This document shows, in pieces, positions 53,611 through 62,913 of a stretch of DNA of 64,000 nt; within the stretch, counting starts at the first letter, position 1; every line of letters starts with the position of its first letter. The stretch spans positions 434,001 to 498,000 of the forward strand of contig NZ_BMED01000002.1 of assembly GCF_014636315.1 (NCBI RefSeq). The letters run 5' to 3'. The position numbers and the translations under genes were made by a program. The notes below the pieces were generated by a model that was not told where the DNA came from, searched no databases, and saw only the letters and a program-made list of their open reading frames with translations. The DNA is from Parundibacterium terreum (GTDB taxonomy: Bacteria > Pseudomonadota > Gammaproteobacteria > Burkholderiales > Burkholderiaceae_D).

Positions 53611-54900
53611 ATGCTGAACTTACACTCACTTTCAGAACAAACCCTGCTGCCGGGCACCAAGGGCCTGGCCTTGCACGCCCCGCTCAAACAAAGCGACATC
53701 GGTGCGCAACACTGGAACCTGCTGCGCGGCGACACCAGCTTCCCGGTGGCGGTATTGAAGAGCAGCGCACTGCAGCACAATCTCGCCTGGATGAAAAAAT
53801 TTTGCGAACAATCAGGCATCGTGCTGGCGCCACACGGCAAGACCACCATGAGTCCGCAGCTATTCGATATGCAACTACGTAATGGCGCCTGGGGCATGAC
53901 CTTGGCCAATGTCAACCAGATGTCGATCGCACACCGCTATGGCGTGAAAAAAATACTGCTTGCCAACCAGTTGGTCAGCCCTGCCGACATCCGCGTCGCC
54001 TTGCACCTGATGCTGTCCGATCCCGCATTCACTTTCTTCGCACTCGTCGACTCTGTCGCTGGCGCGCAGCGTTTATCGCAAGCGGTGCGCGACTCCGGCT
54101 TGCAACGCCCGCTGCCACTGCTGATAGAACTGGGACTGCCGGGAGGACGCACCGGCTGCCGCTCCATTGCAGATGCGCTTGCCCTCGCGCGTGCGGTTAG
54201 CGGTGATCCTTACCTGCAACTGGCCGGCATAGAAGGCTATGAGGGCCTGCTGCCAGGTAAAGATATTCCCATCGTCCGGCAGTTCATCTCCGAGCTGATA
54301 GAGTTGACCCGGCAGGCTGATGCAGAACATCTGTTCGGCACGGAAGAGATCATCCTGTCTGCCGGCGGCAGCGCCTATTTCGACCTGGTCGGACGCCAGT
54401 TCAGCAAGAATGCCGGCCTGTCGCGCCCCATATTGCCCATCCTGCGTAGCGGCTGCTATGTCACGCATGATCATGCCCACTATCAAAAGGCCATCCAGGA
54501 TATGCAGCTACGCGAGCCCGGCATGAAAGACGGCCTGCACCCGGCACTGGAAGTCTGGAGCATGGTGCAATCCCTGCCCGAACCCGGCCTGGCGATACTG
54601 ACCATGGGCAAGCGGGATGCCTCCTATGACATGGACCTGCCTGTCCCTCTGAGCAGCCATCGTCCCGGCGATACAACATCCCCAAGGGCTCTACCGCCAG
54701 GCTGCAAGATCGAAAAGATGAACGACCAGCACGCCTATCTGCGTCTGCCGCCTGACAGCGAAACCAGTCTCAAACTTGCAGTGGGTGATTTGATCAGCTG
54801 CGGCATTTCTCACCCCTGCACCACCTTTGACAAATGGCCGCTACTGCTGATAGTCAACGATGCCTACGACATAGAATCGGCAGTCAATACCCTGTTTTAA
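53611..54900 (+). CDS. D-serine dehydratase / D-threonine aldolase-like PLP enzyme
   Basis: This 429-aa fold-type III PLP enzyme of the alanine-racemase N-terminal group has the PLP lysine in APHGKTT (Lys77). The C-terminal metal-binding pair of the DSD1/D-threonine-aldolase family is seen as SHPC in CGISHPCTTFDKW. It would act on D-amino acids such as D-serine, D-threonine or D-threo-3-hydroxyaspartate. The ATG at 53611 begins the family N-terminus; the frame continues upstream to 53395, but that extension is unlike the family. The exact substrate is open. Confidence 0.85.
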   Translation: MLNLHSLSEQTLLPGTKGLALHAPLKQSDIGAQHWNLLRGDTSFPVAVLKSSALQHNLAWMKKFCEQSGIVLAPHGKTTMSPQLFDMQLRNGAWGMTLANVNQMSIAHRYGVKKILLANQLVSPADIRVALHLMLSDPAFTFFALVDSVAGAQRLSQAVRDSGLQRPLPLLIELGLPGGRTGCRSIADALALARAVSGDPYLQLAGIEGYEGLLPGKDIPIVRQFISELIELTRQADAEHLFGTEEIILSAGGSAYFDLVGRQFSKNAGLSRPILPILRSGCYVTHDHAHYQKAIQDMQLREPGMKDGLHPALEVWSMVQSLPEPGLAILTMGKRDASYDMDLPVPLSSHRPGDTTSPRALPPGCKIEKMNDQHAYLRLPPDSETSLKLAVGDLISCGISHPCTTFDKWPLLLIVNDAYDIESAVNTLF

Positions 54901-55304
54901 CGCCGGCACCAGTAATGAACACGCATCTTTGCCGAACCAAAACAATGTTTCGGTGTCTGATTGCAGGCTGAGTGCATGGCTATCATACAAGGCGATGCTG
55001 TCAGAAACTTGACGGGAAGCTGACAAAAAACTGACAGCAGCACGAGGAGAGGCGCCGCCGGGGGTGTGGCCGTAATCGGAACGGTGCTCAGCCTGGGCGA
55101 GTGGTCAAAAAAATATGTATCAAGCGTGGAGGCTGCTCGCCGCACCGCCCTCGTAGTAAAAAGATAAGCAGGCCTATTCCTACCATCGCGTAGCGAAGCA
55201 TTTCAGACGAACGGTTGCATATAGCGGTTGATTGGCAGACGTCGCAGGCGCGTTCTTTGTTACCCTACGTCAATAGATTTTTAGTTGGTCAAACTCTGAA
55301 GAAA
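54901..55304. other. Intergenic region upstream of dsbC
   Basis: About 400 nt without a supported gene. A frame extending dsbC upstream to 55215 adds a non-signal-like N-terminus and was not used. No terminator or RNA gene was recognised. Confidence 0.55.
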
Positions 55305-56021
55305 ATGATGAAAAGAATTGCACTCACGTTCGCGGCACTTGCGGCAAGCTTTATGGCACAAGCAAGCTGGTCCGTAACCCCGCAGGAAACCGCGAGAATT
55401 GCTTCGCAGTTGAATCAGGTTTCTCCCGGCCTCAAGATAGACAAGATTACCAAGCTGGAAAAATCCGATTTTTATGAAGTGATCGCCGGCCGCACGATCT
55501 TGTATGTCGATTCATCCATGCACTATGTCTTTCAGGGCAACCTGATCGATATCGACAATAAAATCAATCTGACAGAAAAACGCAGCGAGGAATTGAACAA
55601 AATCGAATTCTCGTCTTTGCCGGTGGCAGATGCCATCGTCACCGTCAAGGGAAACGGCAAACGCAAGCTGGCCATTTTTTCAGACCCGGACTGTCCTTAC
55701 TGCAAGAAGCTGGAAACTGAACTGGCTAGCCTGACAGACGTAACGATCTATACCTATTTGTTTCCCATCATATCGCTGCATCCAAACTCCGTCGATCGTG
55801 CCACCAGCGTCTGGTGCGCACCTGACCGCGCAAAGGCATGGTCAATAGCGATGAAGAGCGGGGATTTGGCAAAGGCCCAGTGCAATACGCCGATCGCGCG
55901 AACCATCGACTTCGGTAAAAAGGTGGGCATCAATGCCACGCCGACCATGATTTTCTCAAACGGGAAAAGAGTGCCCGGCATGATACCTGCCGAGCAAATC
56001 GACAAACTGCTGGGTTCATAG
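55305..56021 (+). CDS. dsbC: Periplasmic disulfide isomerase DsbC
   Basis: This 238-aa protein has a signal peptide (MMKRIALTFAALAASFMAQA), a dimerisation domain (residues 25-90) and a thioredoxin-like domain. The active site is CPYC (residues 130-133, in SDPDCPYCKKLE), and the cis-proline segment is NATPTM. It repairs wrong disulfides in the periplasm. Two adjacent ATGs (55305 and 55308) are possible starts. Confidence 0.93.
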   Translation: MMKRIALTFAALAASFMAQASWSVTPQETARIASQLNQVSPGLKIDKITKLEKSDFYEVIAGRTILYVDSSMHYVFQGNLIDIDNKINLTEKRSEELNKIEFSSLPVADAIVTVKGNGKRKLAIFSDPDCPYCKKLETELASLTDVTIYTYLFPIISLHPNSVDRATSVWCAPDRAKAWSIAMKSGDLAKAQCNTPIARTIDFGKKVGINATPTMIFSNGKRVPGMIPAEQIDKLLGS

Positions 56022-56088
56022 GGCAAGCCGAGGCATATTTCCTACGATGCGTATCTTGCCTATGCTAATTTGAGGACCATAAAGGCTC

Positions 56089-56724
56089 TTATTTCAGCGT
56101 CGCCAGATACGCGGATACAGCCCGCATCTCTCCTTCGCTTACCTTAACGGCGACCGCTTTCATCTGCATCGCCAGCGGATTCTTGAATGCCGGCGCATCC
56201 CTGTACACATGCAGTTGTTCCAGCAGATAGCTGGCCGGCTGCGATGAAATGCGCGGAAACGGCGCTTGCCCCTGGCCGCGTGTTCCGTGGCAGGCTGTGC
56301 AGGCAGGCGCGCCCGCTACACTACCGGAAGTGAATATTTTCTTCCCGGCGGCCTCAAGCTCGGCGTCGGTTGACGGCTGTGCTTTGGGCCTCAATGCCCC
56401 GTAGTAGCTGCCCAGGTCCTGCATCTGTTCACTGGATAAGGGCGAGGCAAATGCCTGCATGACGGGATTGGGCCGTTCGCCGCTTTTAAAATTTTCCAGT
56501 TGCAAGGCAATATACGCTGGCAGTTGGCCCGCAATATTCGGATATAGCGTAGCGTTTTTCGTATTGCCGTCCAGGCCATGGCATGCAATGCATGCTTGCG
56601 CCAGTTTCTTGCCCCGGCTTGCCGTATCTGCAGCAAATGCAGGACCGCAGGCCACGTAGCTGCAAAGCAGAGAAAATACTGCCAGGATCACGTGCGGCCA
56701 TCTTTCGCTATATATTCTTTTCAT
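56089..56724 (-). CDS. Dihaem cytochrome c (c4-like)
   Basis: This 211-aa periplasmic protein has a signal peptide (HVILAVFSLLCSYVACGPAFA) and two haem motifs, CIACH (residues 45-49) and CTACH (142-146), each in a cytochrome-c domain with a distal Met. The ATG at 56724 follows GGAAGAAG. It overlaps the upstream DUF1275 gene by 4 nt, so they are co-transcribed. It probably passes electrons in the respiratory chain. Confidence 0.9.
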   Translation of the reverse strand: MKRIYSERWPHVILAVFSLLCSYVACGPAFAADTASRGKKLAQACIACHGLDGNTKNATLYPNIAGQLPAYIALQLENFKSGERPNPVMQAFASPLSSEQMQDLGSYYGALRPKAQPSTDAELEAAGKKIFTSGSVAGAPACTACHGTRGQGQAPFPRISSQPASYLLEQLHVYRDAPAFKNPLAMQMKAVAVKVSEGEMRAVSAYLATLK

Positions 56725-57407
56725 TGCTTCTTCCATTGAAGTAGAGGTGAGGCTTCCACGGCGAGCCATAATAGTATGAAGCAAGGCAGCAGCAGGCCTA
56801 TAAAACCTATCATCTTGTAGACGAAAGCCGCCGCAATCGCTCCCAACCCGAAGGCTACGATGGGCCAGAAAAATTTACTGCACCTCGCCTTCAGCGCATC
56901 ATCCCCGTCGCCCCGGGCTATATCCACCAGGTCGATGACCAACTGCGTCACATTACCCGTCATCACTGTGCTTGGAGCCATCGTTGAAAGCAACAGCTTT
57001 ACATAGGCATTCTGCACTCCCATCGCTGCCGCACCCAATATGCCTGCGACCAGAACCAAGGGCGCATCCGCATCGTCCGTCGGCATACCCAGGCAACCAA
57101 AAACCATGAAGCCTATCAGCAGTAGCAACTGTAAAAGCAAGGCATAGAACAAGGCGCCCTGCTTGATGCGCTCCAGCCACACGATGAGAAGCCTGGTAGC
57201 TGCCACCGCCGCAATGAAGGCAGGAAAGGCCAGGAATTTGAGTAAGACACTATGCGATGGATTGGCAAGCTCACGTCCGATCAAGACAAAGTTGCCGGTC
57301 ACATGCGCAGTAAATAGCCCAAACAAAGCGACGAAGCCCAAGGTGTCGACGTATCCCGCCAGGAAGCTCAATCCGGCTCCCTGGACGGTGGGGTTGGCAC
57401 TATTCAT
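56721..57407 (-). CDS. YoaK/DUF1275 membrane protein
   Basis: This 228-aa integral membrane protein has six predicted helices. The start (GAGLSFLAGYVDTLGFVALFGLFTAHVTGN) is the DUF1275 signature. Function is not established. It overlaps the cytochrome gene and follows the amidohydrolase by 75 nt on the same strand. Confidence 0.88.
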   Translation of the reverse strand: MNSANPTVQGAGLSFLAGYVDTLGFVALFGLFTAHVTGNFVLIGRELANPSHSVLLKFLAFPAFIAAVAATRLLIVWLERIKQGALFYALLLQLLLLIGFMVFGCLGMPTDDADAPLVLVAGILGAAAMGVQNAYVKLLLSTMAPSTVMTGNVTQLVIDLVDIARGDGDDALKARCSKFFWPIVAFGLGAIAAAFVYKMIGFIGLLLPCFILLWLAVEASPLLQWKKQ

Positions 57408-57482
57408 GGTTCATACACTCTTTTGTTTTTGATTTAAAAATGAGCCGCATAGGCGGGGTCTGCAACCCGGTACAGGCCCGCA

Positions 57483-59378
57483 TTACACTGCCCAGCAGGC
57501 ACAGCCCAGCGCGCCCCAGAATCCCTTCAGGTCCGCAATAGGCAGCTTGCTGCTCCAGGCCGTCGCATGCTGATGGCCGTGCACGCCACATTTGTTGGAA
57601 CAGGCACAGGCCTGGTGAGCTTGCTGCCGTGGAGCGGCAACTTTGCTCGCATTCCCGGATTTCGCCCAGGCGGCATAGCCGCCAAAGTTTCGCACTGGCG
57701 ACCAGTCCGGCATCGCAGGAGGTGGCGCACTGTCATCCAGATCGGCAAACTCCGCTGCGGCGTAGACTACTTTCCCGCCTACGATAGTCAGGTGCGAACT
57801 GGTATCGGAAATTTCATCCTCGGCGCAGGCAAAGAAGTCGCGGTCGGGAACGATCAGGTCTGCCAGTTGCCCTTCCTGTATCCGGCCTTTCTTGCCTTCC
57901 TCGTTAGAGAACCAGGTGACGTTCTCGGTCCACATGCGCAATGCAGTTTCTCTGTCCAGGCAATTGTGCTGCGGATAAAGGCGCAATCCGCCCACGGTCT
58001 TGCCGGTGATCAGCCATGCCAGCGATACCCAGGGATTATACGAGGCGACCCTGGTCGCATCGGTACCGGCAGAGACCTTGACGCCGGCTTGCAGTATCTT
58101 GGAAACCGGCGGCGTCGCTTCGGCTGCGCCATAGCCATAACGCTCGACAAAATACTCGCCCTGGTAGGCCATACGGTGTTGCACCGCGATACCGCCACCC
58201 AGCGCAGCTATCCGGTCTATCGATTGGTCGGAGATCGTTTCAGCGTGGTCGAAGAACCAGTTCAGCCCAGCCAGCGGAATATCCTGGTTGACGCGTTCGA
58301 ACACGTCCAGTGCCCGGCTGATGGTCTCATCATAGGTTGCATGCATGCGCCAAGGCCAGCGGTTCTGGGCCAGTACGCGCACGACGCCATCCAGGTCATC
58401 TTCCATTTCCGGCGGCATATCCGGACGCGGCTGCCGGAAATCTTCAAAATCGGCAGCAGAGAAGGTCAGCATTTCTCCGGCACCGTTGTGACGGAAATAA
58501 TCATCACCCTGCTTGTACTGCGAAGTCGCGGTCCAGTTCAGGAAATCCTGCTTTTCTTCTTTCGGTTTCTGGGTGAACAGGTTATAGGCCAGGCGTATCG
58601 TCATCTGCTTGTCGTCTGCCAGCTTCTGTATGACCTGGTAATCTTCCGGGTAATTCTGAAAGCCGCCGCCGGCATCAATCGCTCCGGTCACACCCAGGCG
58701 GTTGAGTTCGCGCATGAAGTGCCGGGTGGAATTGAGCTGGTACTCAAACGGTAATTTTGGCCCCTTGGCCAAGGTTGAATACAGGATGGACGCATTGGGT
58801 TTCGCCAGCAGCAAACCGGTTGGATTGCCGGAAGAATCGCGCAAAAGTTGTCCGCCGTGCGGTTCTGGCGTTTCTTTGGTGTAGCCTACCACCCGCAGAG
58901 CAGCGGCGTTCAGCAGCGCCCTGTCGTACAAATGTAAGATAAATACAGGCGTATCCGGCGCCGCCGCATTCAGCTCTTCTATCGTCGGAAGACGCTTTTC
59001 CACGAATTGATGCTCGGTAAAACCGCCTACCACCCTCACCCATTGCGGTGCCGGCGTAATGGAGACTTGATGCCTCAGCATGGCCATCGCGTCTGCCAGG
59101 CTCTTGACCCCATCCCAGCGCAGCTCCATATTGAAATTCAAGCCGCCGCGTATGATGTGCAGGTGATTGTCGATCAAGCCGGGCAGCACACGTTTTCCCT
59201 TGAGATCAATCACTTTCGTCGCAGAACCGGCCAAAGACATGATCTCCTGACTATTGCCTACGCGGATAAATTTTCCATCCTTGATCGCAACGGCCGTTGC
59301 AGTCGGGTTGGTACGATCAAGCGTCGTGAACAAGCCACGATGCAGGATAAGATCTGGAATGAGGTAAGTGCTGCTCAA
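57483..59378 (-). CDS. Amidohydrolase family protein (YtcJ-like) with Cys/His-rich tail
   Basis: This 631-aa metal-dependent hydrolase shows the first metal-binding HxH in LPGLIDNHLHIIRGG and a second conserved region around LNWFFDHAETIS. The start is TTG at 59378, with GGAG 6 nt upstream and no in-frame ATG fitting the family start. The last 60 residues contain a cluster, ACACSNKCGVHGHQH, and end ALGCACWAV, suggesting an extra metal or haem site. Members act on amides, exocyclic imines or similar; the substrate is unknown. It is in a minus-strand run with an isochorismatase and an XapX gene. Confidence 0.85.
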   Translation of the reverse strand: MSSTYLIPDLILHRGLFTTLDRTNPTATAVAIKDGKFIRVGNSQEIMSLAGSATKVIDLKGKRVLPGLIDNHLHIIRGGLNFNMELRWDGVKSLADAMAMLRHQVSITPAPQWVRVVGGFTEHQFVEKRLPTIEELNAAAPDTPVFILHLYDRALLNAAALRVVGYTKETPEPHGGQLLRDSSGNPTGLLLAKPNASILYSTLAKGPKLPFEYQLNSTRHFMRELNRLGVTGAIDAGGGFQNYPEDYQVIQKLADDKQMTIRLAYNLFTQKPKEEKQDFLNWTATSQYKQGDDYFRHNGAGEMLTFSAADFEDFRQPRPDMPPEMEDDLDGVVRVLAQNRWPWRMHATYDETISRALDVFERVNQDIPLAGLNWFFDHAETISDQSIDRIAALGGGIAVQHRMAYQGEYFVERYGYGAAEATPPVSKILQAGVKVSAGTDATRVASYNPWVSLAWLITGKTVGGLRLYPQHNCLDRETALRMWTENVTWFSNEEGKKGRIQEGQLADLIVPDRDFFACAEDEISDTSSHLTIVGGKVVYAAAEFADLDDSAPPPAMPDWSPVRNFGGYAAWAKSGNASKVAAPRQQAHQACACSNKCGVHGHQHATAWSSKLPIADLKGFWGALGCACWAV

Positions 59379-59485
59379 GATGAACTCCGTCTGAAAATTG
59401 GGACACCAAAGCTACATGAGCAAATTGGCAGTCATGTGCTTGGTGTCATGCTGTGTCAAGCGATATCAAACTATATCAAGCCGTA

Positions 59486-59776
59486 TCAGGAAAGCTTGCC
59501 TGGCTTCTCAGGCTTTGCTGCGATGGCATCCGCTTTACGCTGGCCTTGCGGCAAATGCCCAAACAAATGGGGCTTGACCTGGCCGCCAAACCAGGAAACC
59601 TGCGCTGCATCCTTCGCCATGATCTGCCTTACCAGCGGTGGAATCTGCTCTCCCAGCAAAATTCCCAGCAGGCCTACCAGCGCGATGACAGGAGGAGCAG
59701 GAGAGCGTACATTCAACACGCCATAGATAATGCCGACCAGCAAGCCGGCGGCAAGGGAAACGATATAAATCTTCAT
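59486..59776 (-). CDS. XapX-domain small membrane protein
   Basis: This 96-aa protein has two membrane helices (residues 4-22 and 30-50). The start MKIYIVSLAAGLLVGIIYGV with SPAPPVIALVGLLGILLGEQ is the XapX (DUF1427) signature. GGAG precedes the ATG. Such proteins commonly sit beside isochorismatase-type hydrolases, as here. The role is unknown. Confidence 0.85.
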   Translation of the reverse strand: MKIYIVSLAAGLLVGIIYGVLNVRSPAPPVIALVGLLGILLGEQIPPLVRQIMAKDAAQVSWFGGQVKPHLFGHLPQGQRKADAIAAKPEKPGKLS

Positions 59777-59836
59777 TATCTGACTCCAGTGTACTTTCAG
59801 GCCGCGCCCGTCAAGCGGGTGCGGCCACGTGAAGAA

Positions 59837-60490
59837 TCAGCCTTCGTGGGCGTTGAACATGCTTTGTGCATAGATGATGCCCAGGCCGTATGAACCGCCA
59901 TACACTTTGGCGATGCCCGTTGTCATCGCATAAGTTTCTGTACGTGCCCAGTCGCGTTGCAGCTCAAGCATATACTGCAGTGATGTCATAGGCTGCACGC
60001 CCGCCTGTATCATGCGCTCCATGGCACGCTCATGCGCCTCTGTCGAGACGTCGCCGCAGGCATCGCTGATGACGTAGACTTCATAGCCCTGATCCAGCGC
60101 GGACAAGGTAGGACCTACTATGCAGACCGATGTCCACAGACCAGCAAAGACCAGCCTGTCTTTGCCTATTGCATTCACACGCTTGATGACATTGGCGTCT
60201 TCCCAGGTATTCATGGAAGTACGGTCGGTAATTTCTGCACCAGGGAAGGCAGCCTTGATTTCATCGAATACCGGGCCAGAGAAACTTTTTTCCGCTACCG
60301 ACGTGATGATCGTGGATACGCCAAAACCTGCCGCTGCATGGGCTACCAGCGCAGCATTATTGCGCAGGGTAATTGCATCGATGGAATGCGTAGCGAACGA
60401 CATCTGCGACTGATGATCAATCATGATCAGCGTGTGGTCTTTTGGCGTAACGAGTTTTTTGCCAGGGGTAGGGGTTGCGGTGATAGCCAT
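59837..60490 (-). CDS. Isochorismatase-family hydrolase (YcaC-like)
   Basis: This 217-aa cysteine hydrolase has the expected catalytic Asp in TLIMIDHQSQM and the nucleophile Cys in GLWTSVCIVGP. The ATG at 60490 has GAGGAT upstream; the frame runs to 60523 but without a ribosome site. It is first in a minus-strand run with the XapX gene and probably the amidohydrolase. The substrate is unknown. Confidence 0.88.
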   Translation of the reverse strand: MAITATPTPGKKLVTPKDHTLIMIDHQSQMSFATHSIDAITLRNNAALVAHAAAGFGVSTIITSVAEKSFSGPVFDEIKAAFPGAEITDRTSMNTWEDANVIKRVNAIGKDRLVFAGLWTSVCIVGPTLSALDQGYEVYVISDACGDVSTEAHERAMERMIQAGVQPMTSLQYMLELQRDWARTETYAMTTGIAKVYGGSYGLGIIYAQSMFNAHEG

Positions 60491-60963
60491 GATAGAGATC
60501 CTCTTTTGACAGGTAGCAATCAAAGCCAGGCAAGCTGCTTGGCCAGCCTTGACAGCCAGGTTAAAAATTCCAGTAACTGGAGATTGTGCAAACAGTTTTT
60601 ACACTCGGCATCAGCAATACCGCGCATTTCCGCGGAACAAACATTCCATGATTCCATGCAAACCATGCCTGCAGACATTGTTCAGGCAATCGGCTAGGCT
60701 CACCAGGATTCACACATTCGCATCACTACGTGGCTCTAAGGCGCTTGCATGAGTTTGCCGGCGGCTTCTGATATGGACCCATTTTATGGGACGTATTCGT
60801 ACTTGAAATCTGGTAAGTGGACCAGCGGCCACTGCCTCTTTAGGGGTAGGTGTATTCTTGTTTTTTCAGGTCAAATAGCAGGACGAATGAATTCCGCAGG
60901 CTTACTGCTGGACAATTGGCGGCTTGGCCCTGTCGGCACGCCAAAACAGAATAAGGACTGCAT
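60491..60963. other. Intergenic region upstream of the porin gene
   Basis: No supported gene; a 72-codon frame (60749-60967) ends at the porin start and has no ribosome site or recognisable composition. The region contains a motif (60835-60848) that recurs upstream of the histidine kinase gene. Confidence 0.6.
60835..60848 (+). promoter_or_regulatory. Candidate response-regulator site upstream of the porin gene
   Basis: CCTCTTTAGGGGTA lies 116 nt before the porin start. On the opposite strand TACCTCTTTAGGGTA occurs at 63833-63847 upstream of the kinase gene. The similarity suggests a shared operator of the NarL-type regulator encoded nearby. Confidence 0.4.
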
Positions 60964-62097
60964 GTGAAAATTGGATTTTCTGCCACAGGAACGCCGGCAT
61001 CTGCTCACCGGCTTGGCGGCCTGCTGGCTTGCCTGGCAAGCTTTTTTCTGCCCTGCTCAAGCAGCGCGCAAATTAGCTCGGTCCAGATATACGGCCGCCT
61101 GAATATGTCACTGGAGGCGCTAAGTGACAGCCGTAACCTGCAAGGGCGCGATGCCGACGTAACAAGGCTGTCGAATAATCGTTCGGTAATCGGTTTTCGC
61201 GGCGCGGAAGATCTGGGCGACGAACTGCACGCAATCTTTCAAATCGAGGGCACCATCTCTCCGGATACAGGCGCCGGCAGTATCGCGGCGCGCGACACTC
61301 GCCTGGGATTGGAAGGCAAACTCGGCACCTTGTTTGGAGGCAACTGGGTCACGCCGTACAACGGCGCAACCTCCAGCCTGGACCCTTTTTACCCGACTAC
61401 GGCCGGCTATATGAGCATCATGGGCAACGGCTCTGCATCGACAACGGACAACGTAATCGATACATCATCGTTTGACCGGCGCCAGCAAAATAGCCTGCAT
61501 TACTGGACTCCAGGCTGGAACGGATGGTCGGCCCGCCTAGCCCTGGGATTGAACGAGGAGAGGCCAGCGAACGGCGCCAAACCTTCCTTGTCCTCCGCAG
61601 CGCTTATCTATGACAGGGGGCCGTATTATTTCACTGTTGCCCATGAACGCCACCATGAATACCAGGGGCCGGGAACCCACGATGACGGCACTAAGATAGC
61701 CCTCGCCTATAGATTCGGCCAGACCAAACTGGCAGCCATCGCAGAATGGCTAAGTTATGAAACCATGCCGGGCAGGCTGGAAAGAAAGTCTTATTATCTT
61801 TCCGCTTCGCGTCAGGAGGGGCCGCATGGCTTGCATCTCGGCATTGCAAAAGCCGCCGACACAACGGGCAGTTCAAGCAAGAAAGTGGGCTTTATGCAAA
61901 GTGGACCCGACAGCGGTGCAGTTCATTACACCGTGGGATATGACTATGGTTTTTCCAAGCGCACCACACTGTTCAGCTATTTCACGCATTTGCGCAACGA
62001 CAAAAACGGCAACTATGATCTGGCCATCAATAGCGTTGGCGCCGGGCAAGGTGCGACAGTCAAAGGCCTGGCACTGGGAATGCGCCACTCGTTTTAG
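60964..62097 (+). CDS. Outer-membrane porin (Omp32-like, betaproteobacterial)
   Basis: This 377-aa protein starts with GTG, with AAGGA upstream, and has a signal peptide ending near SSSAQ. The mature protein begins with the porin strand SSVQIYGRLNMSLEALSDSR, contains RSVIGFRGAEDLGDELHAIF and LGLEGKLGTLFGGNW, and ends in Phe, as outer-membrane beta-barrels do. It allows diffusion of small anions or organic acids. It may be regulated by the adjacent two-component pair. Confidence 0.92.
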   Translation: MKIGFSATGTPASAHRLGGLLACLASFFLPCSSSAQISSVQIYGRLNMSLEALSDSRNLQGRDADVTRLSNNRSVIGFRGAEDLGDELHAIFQIEGTISPDTGAGSIAARDTRLGLEGKLGTLFGGNWVTPYNGATSSLDPFYPTTAGYMSIMGNGSASTTDNVIDTSSFDRRQQNSLHYWTPGWNGWSARLALGLNEERPANGAKPSLSSAALIYDRGPYYFTVAHERHHEYQGPGTHDDGTKIALAYRFGQTKLAAIAEWLSYETMPGRLERKSYYLSASRQEGPHGLHLGIAKAADTTGSSSKKVGFMQSGPDSGAVHYTVGYDYGFSKRTTLFSYFTHLRNDKNGNYDLAINSVGAGQGATVKGLALGMRHSF

Positions 62098-62176
62098 ATC
62101 CAGAAAAACCTGCTGCTTGCAGCGAGCGCAACCTGCCCCGGCGGGTGCAAAAAATTTACTTTAAGGAAAGGCCGGA

Positions 62177-62827
62177 TTAAAGAATGATGATGCCGCGCTG
62201 CAAGGCAATCGTCACCGCGTGCGTGCGGTCATTCGCTTCCAGCTTGGCCATGATGCTCTTCATGTGGGCCTTGACCGTGTCTTCGGATATTTCCAGCAGC
62301 GCACATATCCTTTTGTTAGATTGCCCCACTGCAGCAAGTTTCAGCACTTCTATCTCGCGCGGAGACAAGGTATTTTCAACAGGAAACTGTGCCAGTTCCA
62401 TCGCTACGTCCATGGGGATGCGACGCTGCCCGCCATGCACCATGCGTATGGAATCGAATAAATCCCTACGCAGTGTGCTCTTGAGCAAGAAACCTGCGGC
62501 ACCGGCACGTATCGCGCTACGTATGCGCACATCGCCGCTATAGGTTGTCAGCATCATGATGCGGGCCGACGGAAAATTATTGCGAATGGCAATCAGCGCA
62601 TCGACTCCACCCATTTCCGGCATCGCGATATCCATCAGCGTCACATCTGGGCGGGTGGCATGGAATTTTTCAATCGCCTCCAGACCATTCACCGCTTCAG
62701 CGACCAGGCGCATATCAGGCTGGCTGCCGATGGCTTCGCTGAGACCCGCGCGCAATAGCTGATGATCATCCACCGTCATGATGGTGATGGGCGTAGCAGA
62801 AGTCGGTACCGACATGGATTGATTCAT
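62177..62827 (-). CDS. NarL/FixJ-family response regulator
   Basis: This 216-aa regulator has an intact receiver domain: acidic pair Asp20-Asp21 (TVDDHQLLRAGL), phospho-acceptor Asp66 (TLMDIAMPEMGG), a conserved Thr and Lys116 (FLLKST). The C-terminal LuxR helix-turn-helix reads LSPREIEVLKLAAVGQSNKR and SEDTVKAHMKSIMAKL. The start may instead be an ATG at 62851. It is downstream of the degenerate kinase gene on the same strand and probably binds DNA as a phosphorylated dimer. Confidence 0.9.
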   Translation of the reverse strand: MNQSMSVPTSATPITIMTVDDHQLLRAGLSEAIGSQPDMRLVAEAVNGLEAIEKFHATRPDVTLMDIAMPEMGGVDALIAIRNNFPSARIMMLTTYSGDVRIRSAIRAGAAGFLLKSTLRRDLFDSIRMVHGGQRRIPMDVAMELAQFPVENTLSPREIEVLKLAAVGQSNKRICALLEISEDTVKAHMKSIMAKLEANDRTHAVTIALQRGIIIL

Positions 62828-62913
62828 CTTGTAACTCTGGCCCGCAGGCATTTAAACGTGAGGTGTAGAAAACAGTTATTCAGCGAATGGCCGCAGCGAG
62901 CTGCACGAAACCA

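Noticed and set aside
60749..60967. 72-codon plus-strand frame before the porin gene
   Set aside because: No ribosome site or family pattern; it overlaps the porin start and likely belongs to the promoter/leader region.
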